Assembly (NCBI GenBank): GCA_900088475.1
Contig: FLMG01001747.1
Coordinates: 1-25,370, forward strand
Source of the DNA: Hyphochytrium catenoides
Taxonomy: Eukaryota > Sar > Hyphochytriomycetes > Hyphochytriales > Hyphochytriaceae
DNA length: 25,370 bases
Reading direction: 5' to 3'
Shown in pieces: positions 12,012-22,712 of the stretch; the first letter of the stretch is position 1; every line of letters begins with the position of its first letter. Made by a program: the position numbers and the translations under genes. The notes below the pieces were generated by a model. It worked only from the letters and a program-made list of their open reading frames with translations, had not been told where the DNA came from and searched no databases.

Positions 12012-12990
12012 CTACACGTCGTTGAAAGTCGCTGGAGGTACAGACTTTGTCAAGGTACCAGCCAGCATATCCGTAGTAGGGATACGTATCGCTAACAGAT
12101 CTCCTTCATGCTATAGCGTTCCCGGATGAAGTGGAACTTGATGTCAATGTGCTTTGAGCTTTGCCGCCTTCTACTAACTGTCGAAGGCCATAATACCAGT
12201 TGCTGCGCAGCCATAGCAGCTGCAATAATACTGCGCTTCGGTGGAGGAGACCGAAACTGTGCCCTGCTTACGGCTACTAAGCCAAGAATCGCAGAGCCAT
12301 TTAGGAGGAAAGAAGCGCCAGAAGTAGACATCATTTGCACATCGCTTGCCCACGAAGAGTCGTTAGCTTGATTATTCTAGGCATTGCCCGATGAAGATTC
12401 TTGGAAGACGCTACCATGGCCACTAGTGGCCTATAGGTATCTAAGGACCTGTTTTGCTGCGTCCCAAAGTTCAGTAGAGCACTCTGCTAGACAGCGACTA
12501 AGTAGGTCAACTGTGTAAGCCAAGTCAGGTGGTGCGACGTTCATTAGAAGAGAAGAGAAACCACTAAACTCTGTATGTTCATCAGTGCATCCAGGAGAAA
12601 GAAGTAGGAGAGAAATCCTGGAGACAATGGAAAAGTTTGCAGCCTTGCATAGTTCTATCTTGAATTGCTCAAGAGGGTTAAAGCGGAACCTACTGTGGCA
12701 AATGGTGAGTATTCTCTGGTTCCGATCGCCGAGGATCTCGAGAACCGAGTAGGATCGAGTATTCTCTAGGCAAATAATGTCCAACCGACCGGCAAGGCTG
12801 AGACCCGAAGTCATTTGCGAACTTGATGATGGAGGCAGCCAATAAATGTCATCGAGATGACCAATAGATCACTTGTCCATCCTCTGGACGTCGAGTACAG
12901 AGACAAGGACCTGTCTGCGCTTGGTCAAACCCGTGTTTGGACAGGAATGAATGAAAGACCTGGTTCCATGCTCCGGACGCCTGTGCAGGC
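12012..12990 (-). mobile_element. Ty1/copia pol remnant (RT C-terminal half plus RNase H), decayed
   Basis: Read on the minus strand, this runs from the middle of reverse transcriptase to the end of pol. Visible motifs in order: GAWNQVFHSFLSKHGF near 12920-12975, a shifted catalytic box as LDDIYWL near 12840-12860, PPDLAYTVDLLSRCLAE with AAKQVLRYL near 12431-12525 (the copia TRPD-x-AY...LSR...VLRYL block), an RNase H part ending SKHIDIKFHFIRE near 12120-12160, and DMLAGTLTKSV near 12040 in another frame. Frames shift several times and stops intervene, so the element is dead. No LTR or tRNA primer site was recognised beside it. The 5' part of this copy is absent. Confidence 0.78.
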
Positions 12991-13480
12991 GGCCGATGCT
13001 CATCTTTAGCCGGCAGACAAGGGTTTTTGACCTCGGGGCCGCAAAACGAGGTGGCTGACGCGTGTAGGTCTCTTCGCAGAATGCCCTCTGATAGCGCAGG
13101 GATACACCCCAAAAGCAGGAATCGCTGTGGGGAGACTACCTCTCCTATCGCAAAGCACACCAGCATACGCTTGCTGCTCTTCTAGCTGAACGAAGCATCT
13201 AGAGATCTTGTACTATGATGTGCAAATAGTACTCCTCAATGGCATTGTTTTGTCAATCCTTGCGCTACCAGATGGCATTCCTCAATGGCAGAATTGATGA
13301 AGAGATCCATAGATCTACATGCGCCAGCGGAAAAGGTCTTGCGTCCCCTGGTTCAAGAGGGTCTAGGCTGCAGACTGAAGAGTAGCACCTACGGGCTGAA
13401 GCAGAAGTTTAGAGCATGGCAGCTTCTTCATACATTCTTGGAAGACCAAGTTTCATTCATTCCAGCAAGAGCAATATTCT
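12990..13480 (+). mobile_element. Ty1/copia pol remnant (RT N-terminal half), opposite orientation, decayed
   Basis: Read on the plus strand, fragments of the copia RT N-terminal half appear in order: LIAQGYTPKAGI (about 13090-13125), ETTSPIAKHTSIRLLL (about 13131-13180), YYDVQIVLLNG (about 13211-13243), AFLNGRIDEEI (about 13275-13307) and STYGLKQKFRAW (about 13384-13420). These match the conserved K-R-L-V-A-x-GY, ETFSPV-x-K...IR, DVK-x-AFLNG and YGLKQ-x-x-RAW blocks. Frameshifts and stops separate them. The left boundary, near where the minus-strand fragment starts, is approximate. The RAW-region sequence differs from that of the neighbouring fragment, so they are probably different copies. 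Confidence 0.75.
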
Positions 13481-13618
13481 AGAGGACATAGAAAAGAAGA
13501 AGGTAGGACGAGGAAAAAGAACATGAGTATCTTGCCATAGAGAGCCCCGAAGAAAAAGGGTCCTCAGCATTCGCACGTGGGCCTCTTGGATCAGCAGAGA
13601 TGTCAGGAGCTGCCAGAG

Positions 13619-14225
13619 TCAGAAGATGGATAGATCACGGGGTTTCCTCAGGCATAGTGTCTTTCAAAGAGATATCGAAGGCAGGCAACACTCGCCAAGG
13701 GAGCAATTCTTCCCTCGTCATCGCGCATGGCAACGTCCACGATTAGCGTGGCGATTTACACTGTCTCTCTTGTGAAGCCTGCCTCTATGAACTTCTGAGC
13801 ACATCCCGCTTGATCAGTTAGTTTGATCTTCTCCGGTCCAGCTTTGTCAACCTATATAGCTCTACTTTGGCGCCCGTCTTCATGGAAGGCGCAGGCTCAT
13901 CCAGCGCGGTCTCTGACCTTTGAAGCTTTAGAAAGAACTTCTGACTCTTGTCGAGGATCCTCAAAGTACCACACACTCGCTGTAACTCCAAGACATAAAA
14001 TCAGACCACCCCCAGGACCAAGAAACCTTCCTGAAACCTTGCGCTGTGGTAATTCCCTAGTATTTATACAGAGAAACTCTATAATTTCACGTCGGTTGCT
14101 AGAAATATTGCAGCTCAGGCGGCATGCAGGTGCCGCGGCTGTGATAAAAATGGATACTGTACTGGGCGGTGCTGGAGGATAATCCGGTCCTCATCAGCTG
14201 TTAGAGGCTCCAGCGTCCTCGACAT
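13619..14225 (-). CDS. Small single-span membrane protein, unidentified (4 exons, about 106 aa)
   Basis: A phase-consistent model on the minus strand: exon 1 14225-14163 (ATG, MSRTLEPLTADEDRI...), exon 2 14043-13918, exon 3 13851-13762, exon 4 13660-13619 (TGA). All introns are phase 0 with GT...AG ends, about 119, 66 and 101 nt. The protein has a short polar N-terminus, a Gly-rich hydrophobic stretch (GGGLILCLGVTASVWYF) that would cross a membrane once, and a charged C-terminal part. I do not recognise the family; small mitochondrial or ER membrane proteins have this shape. Its start lies 151 bp from the SEC23 start on the opposite strand, suggesting a shared promoter. Exon 4 is the least certain; reading on from exon 3 without splicing meets TAA at 13756-13758. 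Confidence 0.5.
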
Positions 14226-14376
14226 TCGAACGTGGAGACTGGAGATCAACACAGCGAAGGAGAGTGGGAGCAGGTCTCGCCTTCAGCCAACTTCTTTCAG
14301 ACTCTACTTTACTCTCGGAGATCTGTGGCTGTTTCCAAGGAACCTAAGAGACTCCTTTGCGTCAAGTTCGTGAGAC
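14226..14376. promoter_or_regulatory. Putative bidirectional promoter between the small membrane protein gene and SEC23
   Basis: Only 151 bp separate the two divergent start codons. The stretch is moderately pyrimidine-rich on the plus strand just upstream of SEC23. No clear TATA box was seen. The assignment rests on gene positions, not on a recognised element. Confidence 0.35.
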
Positions 14377-17201
14377 ATGTACGGGCAGCCTGCGGGGTAT
14401 GAAGCCCCGCCTGGCAGCTACGGCGGACAGCAGCCACAGGGCTATGACCCGTATTCACAGGGTCAGCAATACGCAGACTATGGCGCTCCGGCAGGAGTTC
14501 CAGGGCAGCCTGCTGGTCCGGTTGGAGCAGCTCCTGGAGCAGGCATATCAGGAGGTTATTCGGATGGGTATGGAGCCGGCATGATGCCCTCTCCATATCC
14601 CACTCCTCCGCTACAGTGGGACTTTCACGCATTAGAAGCTCGAGATGGCGTCAGATTTTCCTGGAATGTCTGGCCGACTACCAGGCTGGAAGAGAAGAGG
14701 ATTGTGGTACCTCTAGGGTGCATGTACACACCTTTGAAGCAGATCGAGGGCATGCCTCCTGCGCTTGAGTATGAGCCAATTCACTGCAAATCCTGCGCCG
14801 CAGTCCTGAACCCGTACGCACTTGTGGACCATGCCTCTAAGTTCTGGACCTGCCCCTTCTGTACCACGCGGAACCACTTCCCCCCACATTACGCGGAGAA
14901 CATTAGTGAGGTCAACCTTCCAGCTGAGCTTATTCCCCAGTATACGACGATAGAGTATGAGGTCCCCCACCGAGCTGCGATGCCTCCCGTCTTTCTCTTT
15001 GTCTTGGACGTGGCCATTAGTGAGGATGAACTTACTGAGCTGAAGGATTCGCTGCAACAGACGCTAAACCTGATCCCTGATAATTCGATTGTGGGACTCA
15101 TTACCTTTGGAGCCCACGCCTCTCTGTACGAGCTAGGCTATGGAGATTTCAATCGTGCCTTCACCTTTAATGGGAAAAAGAACTATACCAAGCAGAACAT
15201 ACAAGAAATCTTAGGCCTAACATCAGGGAATAGAGCTGCGATGGGAGCAGCAGGGCAGGGCTACAATGCAGCATCTCGATACCTTGTTCCCGTCTCAGAG
15301 TGCAGCTTCACTCTCGAGTCCATCATTGAGGGTCTTCATAAAGATCCGTGGCCTATCCCTGCTGGTCAGAGAGCACAAAGATGCACTGGAGTGGCTCTCT
15401 CCGTTGCTGTAGGTCTGCTAGAAGCCACACTTCCTGGCTATGGAGCACGGATCATGACCTTCGTCGGCGGTCCCCCCACCGTAGGTCCAGGGTTGGTAGT
15501 CTCAGTGGACAAGAAGGAGGAACTGCGGTCGCACACAGATCTTCAGAAGGGTAACGCTGTTCACTACGAAGCTGCAGCTAAATATTACACTGAACTGGCA
15601 AATCGCTGCGTCCTTTCCGCACACGTAGTGGACATCTTTGCTTGCTCATTGGATCAGATTGGGCTGTTGGAAATGGGCGCTTGTGCGGAAAAGACGGGCG
15701 GGCTGATGGTGCTGGCTGATCTGTTTAGCCAGTCTGTCTTTAAAGAGAGCTTCAGAAGAGTCTTCACGCGCTTTGCTGAAGATGCTTATCCGTGTGATGC
15801 TGGCCATCTTACGATGGGCTTCGCAGCGCAGACGGAGGTCTTTGTTACCAAGGAATATAAGATCTGTGGTGCCATTGGACCCTGTTCCTCGCTGAACAAG
15901 AAAGGGAGTAACATCGCAGAGACTGAGATCGGCATGTCGGGTACAAATACATGGGTCTTCGGCGGGATTGACCCTTCCTCGACGCTGGCCGTCTACTTTG
16001 AGATAGCAGGTAATAGCCAAAATCCGACACCAGCGCAGACCGGCCGGCCGCGTTATACGCAGTTTGTTACCAAGTACCAGCATTCAAGCGGTAAGTACCG
16101 GGTCCGCGTCACCACGGTCTGCGGCTTCTGGCACGGCGATCCAAGTGATGTGTCAGCGCTTGCGCGAGGGTTTGATCAGGATGCTGCTGCCGTCCTCATG
16201 GCCCGCATTGCAGTTTATAGGGCGAATACCTCAGGGGAGGTCGGGGAAATTATCCGCTGGCTGGACCGTTCCCTCATTCGCCTAGGAGCGCGGTTTGCAG
16301 ACTATCGAAAGGACGATCCATCTTCGTTCCGTTTGTCTCCTGAATTCTCTATTTATCCTCAGTTCATGTTTCATCTCCGTAGATCGCCTTTCCTTCAGGT
16401 CTTTGGTTATAGTCCAGACGAGGTGACCTACTATCGCTCTACCCTCGTGAGAGAGAGCACAACAAACTCTCTTGTGATGATCCAGCCCTCTCTTCTCTCT
16501 TATTCCTTCTCTGGACCTCCGACCCCAGTTTTATTGGATGCCACCAGCGTCAGAAATGACACAATCTTACTCCTGGACACATTTTTCCATGTCGTTGTGT
16601 TCCACGGAGAGACAATCGCAGCCTGGAGGGACCAGAAGTACCAGGACAATCCTGAGCATGAGCACTTCAAGAACTTGCTAGAGGCGCCACAGAACGATGC
16701 ACAGATGATTATGAGTTTTAGGTTCCCGGTGCCAAGGTAAGAAATAGAGTAGAGATCAAAGAGCGTAGGGTAGCAGAAAAGAGAGAAGGAGAGGAGGGAG
16801 CCATGGGCTAGCCTTTCAATCCACGTATATTTTGGACGAGGACCATAGCTATCTTGGGAGAGGAGCACCTCCGCTACGGGCTTCATCTCAGAGTTGTCGA
16901 CGCAAGAGTAACATAGCACAAATTCAAAGATCTAACATAGCACAAACTCAAAGATTTAAGGCGCTCTGCTACGTCTGTCAAGATGTAGTACACTGACCAC
17001 TTCCTGCGTCTCGCTGCCTCTTGTCTTAGGTATATTGAGTGCGACCAGCACAAGTCTCAGGCGCGCTTCTTGATGGCCAAGCTGAATCCCTCAGTGACTC
17101 ATAACACAATGGATGGGCCAGGAGAAGTCATTTTCACGGATGATGTCAGCTTGAAGGTCTTTATGGAACATCTCATGAAGCTTTCGGTACAGTCTAACTA
17201 A
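14377..17201 (+). CDS. SEC23: COPII coat subunit Sec23 (2 exons, 843 aa)
   Basis: Sec23 is the inner-coat COPII protein and the GTPase activator of Sar1 on ER exit sites; it pairs with Sec24. Exon 1 is 14377-16736 and exon 2 is 17030-17201 (TAA), a phase-2 junction. Seen in order: [29 protein letters not shown]; zinc-finger cysteines at about C137, C140, C159 and C162; a trunk domain beginning [12 protein letters not shown] with [18 protein letters not shown]; a helical region with [19 protein letters not shown]; a gelsolin-like end with [14 protein letters not shown]; and in exon 2 [17 protein letters not shown] and [17 protein letters not shown]. These are strong family signatures. About 75 residues rich in Gly, Pro, Gln, Tyr and Ala precede the normal start, which explains the length above the usual 765-770. 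If GTACAG at 17187 is used as a donor, the last few residues would change. Confidence 0.97.
16737..17029 (+). other. SEC23 intron with a 24-bp tandem duplication
   Basis: A 293-nt intron with GTAAGA donor and CTTAG acceptor. It contains two adjacent near-identical 24-bp units (16909-16932 and 16933-16956) differing at two positions, starting with TAACATAGCACAAA. It is the only intron in this gene. Confidence 0.85.
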
Positions 17202-17829
17202 AGGATTCTCAAAGAACAGACCTAAACATTAAACAGGATGATGATTGGCATTGATCTGCAGCATTGGAGCCATGTTATGGCTCACTCCTTACCTCACTTG
17301 CCTCCATCGCTTCGTCTCTCTCGAGGGTTGCCTTTTTCTCTCTTCTTTCAAGCCTAACTAGAGGGACAAGTTCCTTGGATGATATTACACCTAGGAAGGA
17401 GAGTCCAACGCGCTCCTTAAAACGCAAGTGTCTTGCTCCACCTGTCTACTATATATCTACTTTCTCTCCCTTGTTGTCGGCGTGTGCTTTTCTCTCTCTC
17501 TTCAGAAAAAGGAGTCGACTCCATGGAAAGGGTATGATTTCATCTCTTTTTATATCTTTGTTCATTGATTATGATTCCAAAGATTAACGTGAGGCGAGCC
17601 CAAGGTGAGGTCCCAGCAAGGAAATGATGACCAGAAGGATCTGCTAGACCGTCTCACAGCCAACCATCGCAATCCTTTTGAACAAGTTTGACGGTCACCT
17701 GACCTTGAAGGCCCGTGCCGATTTGTCCGCCTTCCTCAGTGATCTGGCCACCCCTTGTCTGGCACCGTTCTTATCCAGATAATCAAATTGGCCCTGACGT
17801 GCTCAAGCAAGAGTTCATTCTTCCTCCAC
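17202..17829. other. Convergent intergenic gap between SEC23 and the dehydrogenase gene
   Basis: Holds the 3' UTRs of two convergent genes. A 108-codon open frame at 17264-17587 (plus) is Ser/Leu-rich and shows no family motif. At about 17650-17790 short coding-like readings occur on both strands (plus: FDGHLTLKARADLSAFLSDL; minus: FDYLDKNGARQ), faintly like an EF-hand, but no start, splice partner or second half was found. Confidence 0.45.
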
Positions 17830-20800
17830 CTAATTGTGGCCATGCATTGTGGTCATGAACGCCTTGATCTCCTCTTTCTCTGCTTCTTTTCTTTTCTTGT
17901 CCCACTTGAGCATGGTCCCCATGATTTCTATTACTCTGTCACTCGCAGCTTCGGCAGCTTCCGAGTCCAAGAAAGCAAGTCTTGTTCTCCTTGCCAAAAC
18001 ATCCAGAGCCTTGAGGGCATACTCGTGCTTGACAGAGAAAACAACCTCCTCCTCCAGGAAGGGATACTATGTTCGATTGTAAGAGTGATCAAGAGCCGAG
18101 AGTCACAGAGAGGGTAAGCAAGCAGCAGGTCAGAGAGTTCGTATGGCAAGCATGGAGACAGATGAAGGACAGATCTTCGAAGGAAACAGAGCTCAAGGTG
18201 CATCGACCAAGGAGAAGCGCAAAGAGGGTGATCTAAGTGACCGCACGGCCCTACAGATGAACACTTTTTGAAGACGTCTTTACCTTGGAGAGTAATCGAT
18301 GTGGATGCTCTCCAGCCTTTCTGTTCAGAAAGCCTTTTTTGTTGATCTCCGCAATCTGCAGAGCCCTCGTTCCATAGTTCTTCATCAAGTGGATGGCCAC
18401 ATCCTTGTCGAACCCATATTTCTACGCCGAGAGGGACAGGTCTTAGAGGTCAGGGTTGGGGTGGGAGGAGATTCAAAGAAGTGGAGCTAGAAATGCCAGC
18501 GATAGTGATGAGAATTCAATACGAGGTCATGGCCTTGGAACAGCGTCGAAATAGGTGGACCTGTCCACTTGAAGGACAATATCTTAGAGCTACTCAGATG
18601 CTCAGCGAGAAAATGGAAGAGTAAACTCCAAGGACCAGTCGCAGATTAAATGAAGGCGCATGCCTTAGGGACTGTCCACCACTTAGAGCGAGGATCCACT
18701 GGTCAATAATGTTACCTCTCTCAAAGTGACAGTGATCACGTCAAACTTCTTCATGCAGACCTCGCCTAGCCTGTCGGCGCCGATCATCTTCATTTGCTTC
18801 GTAGCGCTGGGCAGCGCCTTCAAACGTAGAGGAGTCCCTTCTACTTCAACCGCGCGGTCCAGAGTGTCTTGTGCCATTCTAAGCCGAGAAGACAAAGTTT
18901 GAGCTTATCCAGTGCGAAGATCAGTACCTCTACCTCTCTTACCTCCTGAAGGTGGTCCACTTCCCTCCAGCCACGGTCACCAAGCCAGAGTTTGATATCT
19001 CGATAACATGATCACGGGGGAGCTTGCTAGTAGGCTCGCCCAAATGCTTCGGATCTCTTGCCAGCGGCCGCAATCCTGACCAGGCCGAACGAACCTATAA
19101 CAGTAAGAAGAGGTGCAGAGACATGAAGACGACAAGAGCCACAATTAGAGGTCGAACGTACAGGGAAGAGCCCGCATTGAAGAGATAAAAGAAAGAACAG
19201 AGCGAGTCCGAGCTTGTTCACTGAGGCCAACAGTCAAGAATGAAATAAGGACGATGACCTAGTCTACAAACGACTAAGTGATCAGCACACAGGTGGTCCT
19301 AACAGCGAACCTCCCTTTTTGCGGCCCACATTCTCATAGTCTCTCTCTCCCCATCTCCCCTTTTCTTTTCCTCTTTCCTCTATATCTCTCTCTTTCCCAG
19401 TCTTCCTCTCTCTCTCTCCGACCCTCCTTTCCGTCTCGTTATGTCTCTCTTTAACATGCTCCCTACGCCGCTGCTTTAAAGACTGCCAGTTCTGTCCTTT
19501 ACCTGGTCTCTGTGCACCGTCTTGTCGAGATAGCGGTTTGCTTCCTCAATGATGAAGTCTACCTCCTTCTTGGTCGGTGCGGGCTGCATCGTTATCTCGC
19601 TCTCAGAGTCAGTCGTTCCAGCTAACGTCATGCCATGCCAAGGAAGGAAGAACTGTTGACATCCAGAGCGAGCAACACGTTAAGAGCAGCCCAAGAACGA
19701 TAATACAGCCAGAGCCGTAGAAAGTATCTATAATTCCTGATATAAGAGCTAGGCTAACCCACGAAGGGGCGAGTGCGACATAGAGAAGGAAAACCAAAGA
19801 GCGGGCAGAGAAGTAGAGGAGGCAAGGGAGAACGCTAGCGATCAACTAGCCGAGAAGGAGTCATCATGCGGTCACACACCAGAACTCTTCCGTCCTTGGT
19901 CTTTGGTACAATAAGACCCATGTTGTCTGGGCAATAGTGGTCTGGAAGCACCACATGAACTCCTGCGGCGGGCACGATAAGGTTGATCGCGTTCGGGTCG
20001 TCCATCTTCCTGAGAGAATCTATGAAGAGGAGGAGAAACAGTAAGCACCCCTAAGCCAAAGGACTTCCATGTCATCAAAGGACAGAGGAGTGACCAGCGG
20101 AAGTAGGTAAAGCAAGCAGAGCGAATTTATGTATCCATGTGGCAAGATGCGCAGAATATGAAGACAAGCGAAGATCGTCGTTGGGACAGAGAGCACAAAA
20201 GCAATCCACGCACCACTAAAGGGCCCTGTAGCGTTGATGACAACCTCCGCTTCTATATCCCATTCCTCGCCGGTCATGTTATCCTTCACTCGAGCTCCTT
20301 TCAACCTTCCTTCATTGTTCTTTAGTATCTGCACTACTTCCACTCTGTTAGCGACTGCAGCGCCAGCCTGCGCTGCGGTCAATGCAATGGAAATCCCCAT
20401 CCGCGTATCATTCATCTAGGTAGGAAGAGCAAGTCAGGCCACGTTTTGGAACAGATTCGCACAGTCTGTCGAGAACGTAGTAGACGAGCCTGGGTCATGA
20501 AGAGTGGTGCACTGTAGAAAGCCGGGTGCATGAGCAGTCCCTCTCAGGGCTCTCTTTCACTCTTCTATTTTAAGAAGCTGGTGATTCCTACCTGTCCATC
20601 ATAGTAGACGATTGCTCCCTTGAGCTTCTCCTGCTTCAGCATAGGGAACTGGTAGATCGCTTCCGCCGGTGAGATGTAGTGGCTTGCAGGTACGCTGCTC
20701 TTCTGACCAGCTATCAAGTCGTACACTTTCGCTCCAGCCCACATGTAAGGGAGCTGCAGGACCATGCGCACAAAAATGGTAAGACTTAGGAAGCCAAATG

Positions 20801-22058
20801 TGAAGGTAAGACTAGAGAGCCTACAGAATAGGCTCGCAATGAGCGACATTGTTCGAAATTCAACACGAGAAGACCAAAACACGGTAGCAGACGAAAGCAT
20901 CGACTAAGGGTAGGATAGAGAGGAGCCAGAGATGGGTAGCATCAAATGAAAAAAAACAGACTACAGTGATATCTAATCAGCCGATGTGAGAGGCCAGCAG
21001 CATCTCTGTAAGGAAGAGGAGAGAGAATGACTTAGGCTCTAGGGCAAGAAGGAGTAGCACAGACGGAAAGGCCACCTCACCTCCCACCAAGTGTAAATAG
21101 GGATCATGATCGGCAAGGGTCTAAAGAGAGGGCAGGGCGGTTAGTGTTTGAATGACCAGGCCAGTGAGGAGACCGTAAGGGAACGATGTGAGGACAGATT
21201 AGCGGGAGTTGTAGAGTGAGAAAAGAGAGATAAAAAGAGAGGAGAAAGAGGTGAGACCGGAAAGTACTGCGGCTATTGCAGACGACGAGATGGGAAGTTA
21301 GCTTCACTTTATCACTCTCTTCTCTGCCGCTACCTGTTCATGTATGGAGCAGCGTTAAGCATGTAAGATCTTTCCTCTAAGGCCTCATCCACCAGCTTAT
21401 AGGCACCATAGTCCAGCTTCATGAACGCAGTTTCCAAGTATCTGATTCCTGACAGTAAAGAAGACAAACGAAGACTGAGCAGCTATGAAGAGGGACAAGA
21501 AACGGCGGTACCCACACGTGAGACAAGAAGAATCCAGATCAGAAGGATGAGAGGGCAGCGGATGTGCTCCTGCGCATACTCTATAGACGTCTGACTAGAT
21601 AAGGAAAGCCATGGGCGACGAAGTGTCCGCAACGCAATGTCAAGGAGAGAAAGTAAGACGCGGAAAGAAGAAACATTAGGATGCAAAGCGCAGTACGAGT
21701 AGGCGCCAACCTCCATGAATGAGCTTGGTAGAACGTCCAGACGTTCCTGCACAAAAGTCATCTCTCTCTACTAGCGCAGCCTTAAGACCGCGTGAAGCGG
21801 CATCCAGGGCACAGCCTGTCCCAGTAGCTCCACCTCCCACAATGAGGACGTCAAATTTCTCTTTCTTAAGCCTCTCCAGCACGGACGACCTAGATGGAGC
21901 TGAGGCAGAGGAGAGAGTAAGCTAACTAGCGTGAGGTGGCTGGAGATCATTCATTGCCTGACATAGAGAAAGGAGGACTTCTTCCAAAACAACGCAGCTG
22001 TCAGGGTTATAGAGATAAGCAGAAGAATATATCAACTAGATCTGCAAGAAAGCAGAGG

Positions 22059-22109
<51 letters not shown>

Positions 22110-22482
22110 GGAGAGAGAGACAGAAAGAGAAAAGATGGCGGCGCGACGAACGGTCCGAGGAAATGCGGATACGAATAACGATAAGTGAAGGGAAAAGGCA
22201 AATAAGAAAGAGATAGGCGTCTTTAAACGGATAACCTGTCCACGGCTGGATGATGGCTTGGCCTTCCCTGCGGTGCATCGAGGCGAGAGAAGAGAAAGCG
22301 AAAGGTCATAAGGTATTATCTCCGACATCCAAGCTGCTCTTTGCAATTTACCCTAGAATCTGTGGAGCGAGCTCGTCTGGGTGCGCGGCCTTTGCACGAG
22401 CTCTGTCGTTAGCCGAGGCGACGCCAGCGAGTAAGCCGCCTCCAGTGGCGGTCAGTAGCACCGGACGAATTCTGCGATACAT
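17830..22482 (-). CDS. Mitochondrial FAD-dependent glycerol-3-phosphate dehydrogenase (12 exons, 602 aa)
   Basis: Oxidises glycerol-3-phosphate to dihydroxyacetone phosphate and passes electrons to ubiquinone at the inner mitochondrial membrane. Exons on the minus strand: 22482-22352, 21889-21711, 21448-21334, 21120-21081, 20753-20592, 20415-20214, 20019-19880, 19652-19503, 19094-18943, 18878-18716, 18421-18284, 18066-17830 (TAG); all phases agree. The N-terminus (MYRRIRPVLL...) is basic and hydrophobic like a mitochondrial presequence. FAD-binding GGGATGTG lies at residues 62-69 and GTSGRSTKLIHGG at 92-104. Later family blocks are GAIVYYDGQ, VINATGPFSDSLRKMDD, MTLAGTTDSE, AWSGLRPLARDP, VTVAGGKWTTFR and EYALKALDVLARRTRLAFLDSEAA. 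The C-terminal EF-hand pair of animal GPD2 is absent, as in yeast and plant enzymes. Intron 1 holds a long GA tract. Confidence 0.96.
19321..19445. repeat. CT-rich low-complexity tract in a dehydrogenase intron
   Basis: A plus-strand run of CT-rich sequence within the intron 19502-19095. On the coding (minus) strand it is GA-rich, so it is not the polypyrimidine tract of that intron. No longer unit is visible. Confidence 0.7.
22072..22103. repeat. (AG)16 microsatellite
   Basis: A perfect run of 16 AG units inside the first intron (22351-21890) of the dehydrogenase gene, flanked by impure GA-rich sequence from about 22056 to 22135. On the coding strand it is a CT tract well upstream of the intron 1 acceptor. 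Confidence 0.95.
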
Positions 22483-22577
22483 GGCGAAGTGCGGGTGGAA
22501 GCTTTCTCCAAAAGTACGGCTTCCAATGTGATACTGAAGCTACCAACTCAGCTGATGAACACCTGGCAGGCGGGCGA

Positions 22578-22712
22578 ATGTCTCAAAGCTCAGAGTCTCT
22601 TCTTACAGCGCCGATGGGAGGGCGAGGAGAGCAGCAACAATCCATGTCCCCGCAAGAGTTCCAGGAGATTTTGGTGCAGCGTGAAACGATCTCTTTGCCC
22701 AAAATCTGTTGA
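22578..22712 (+). CDS. Possible short exon or small ORF divergent from the dehydrogenase (44 codons)
   Basis: An ATG at 22578 opens 44 codons (MSQSSESLLTAPMGGRGEQQ... ending PKIC then TGA), 96 bp from the dehydrogenase start on the other strand. The same frame is open upstream of the ATG as well. The Gln/Ser-rich composition and the position in a divergent promoter arrangement could mark a first exon with a donor such as GTGCAG near 22672, but no downstream exon was found. The family is not recognised and chance is a real alternative. Confidence 0.2.
   Translation: MSQSSESLLTAPMGGRGEQQQSMSPQEFQEILVQRETISLPKIC

Noticed and set aside
13823-14182. Plus-strand ORF of 119 codons upstream of SEC23
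   Set aside because: The minus strand here gives a better spliced model with a membrane span and matched intron phases. The plus frame shows no motif.
15646-16083. Minus-strand ORF of 145 codons inside SEC23
   Set aside because: It is antisense to the conserved Sec23 trunk domain.
22007-22346. Leu/Ser-rich minus-strand ORFs over the GA tract
   Set aside because: They are translations of the CT microsatellite within intron 1 of the dehydrogenase gene.
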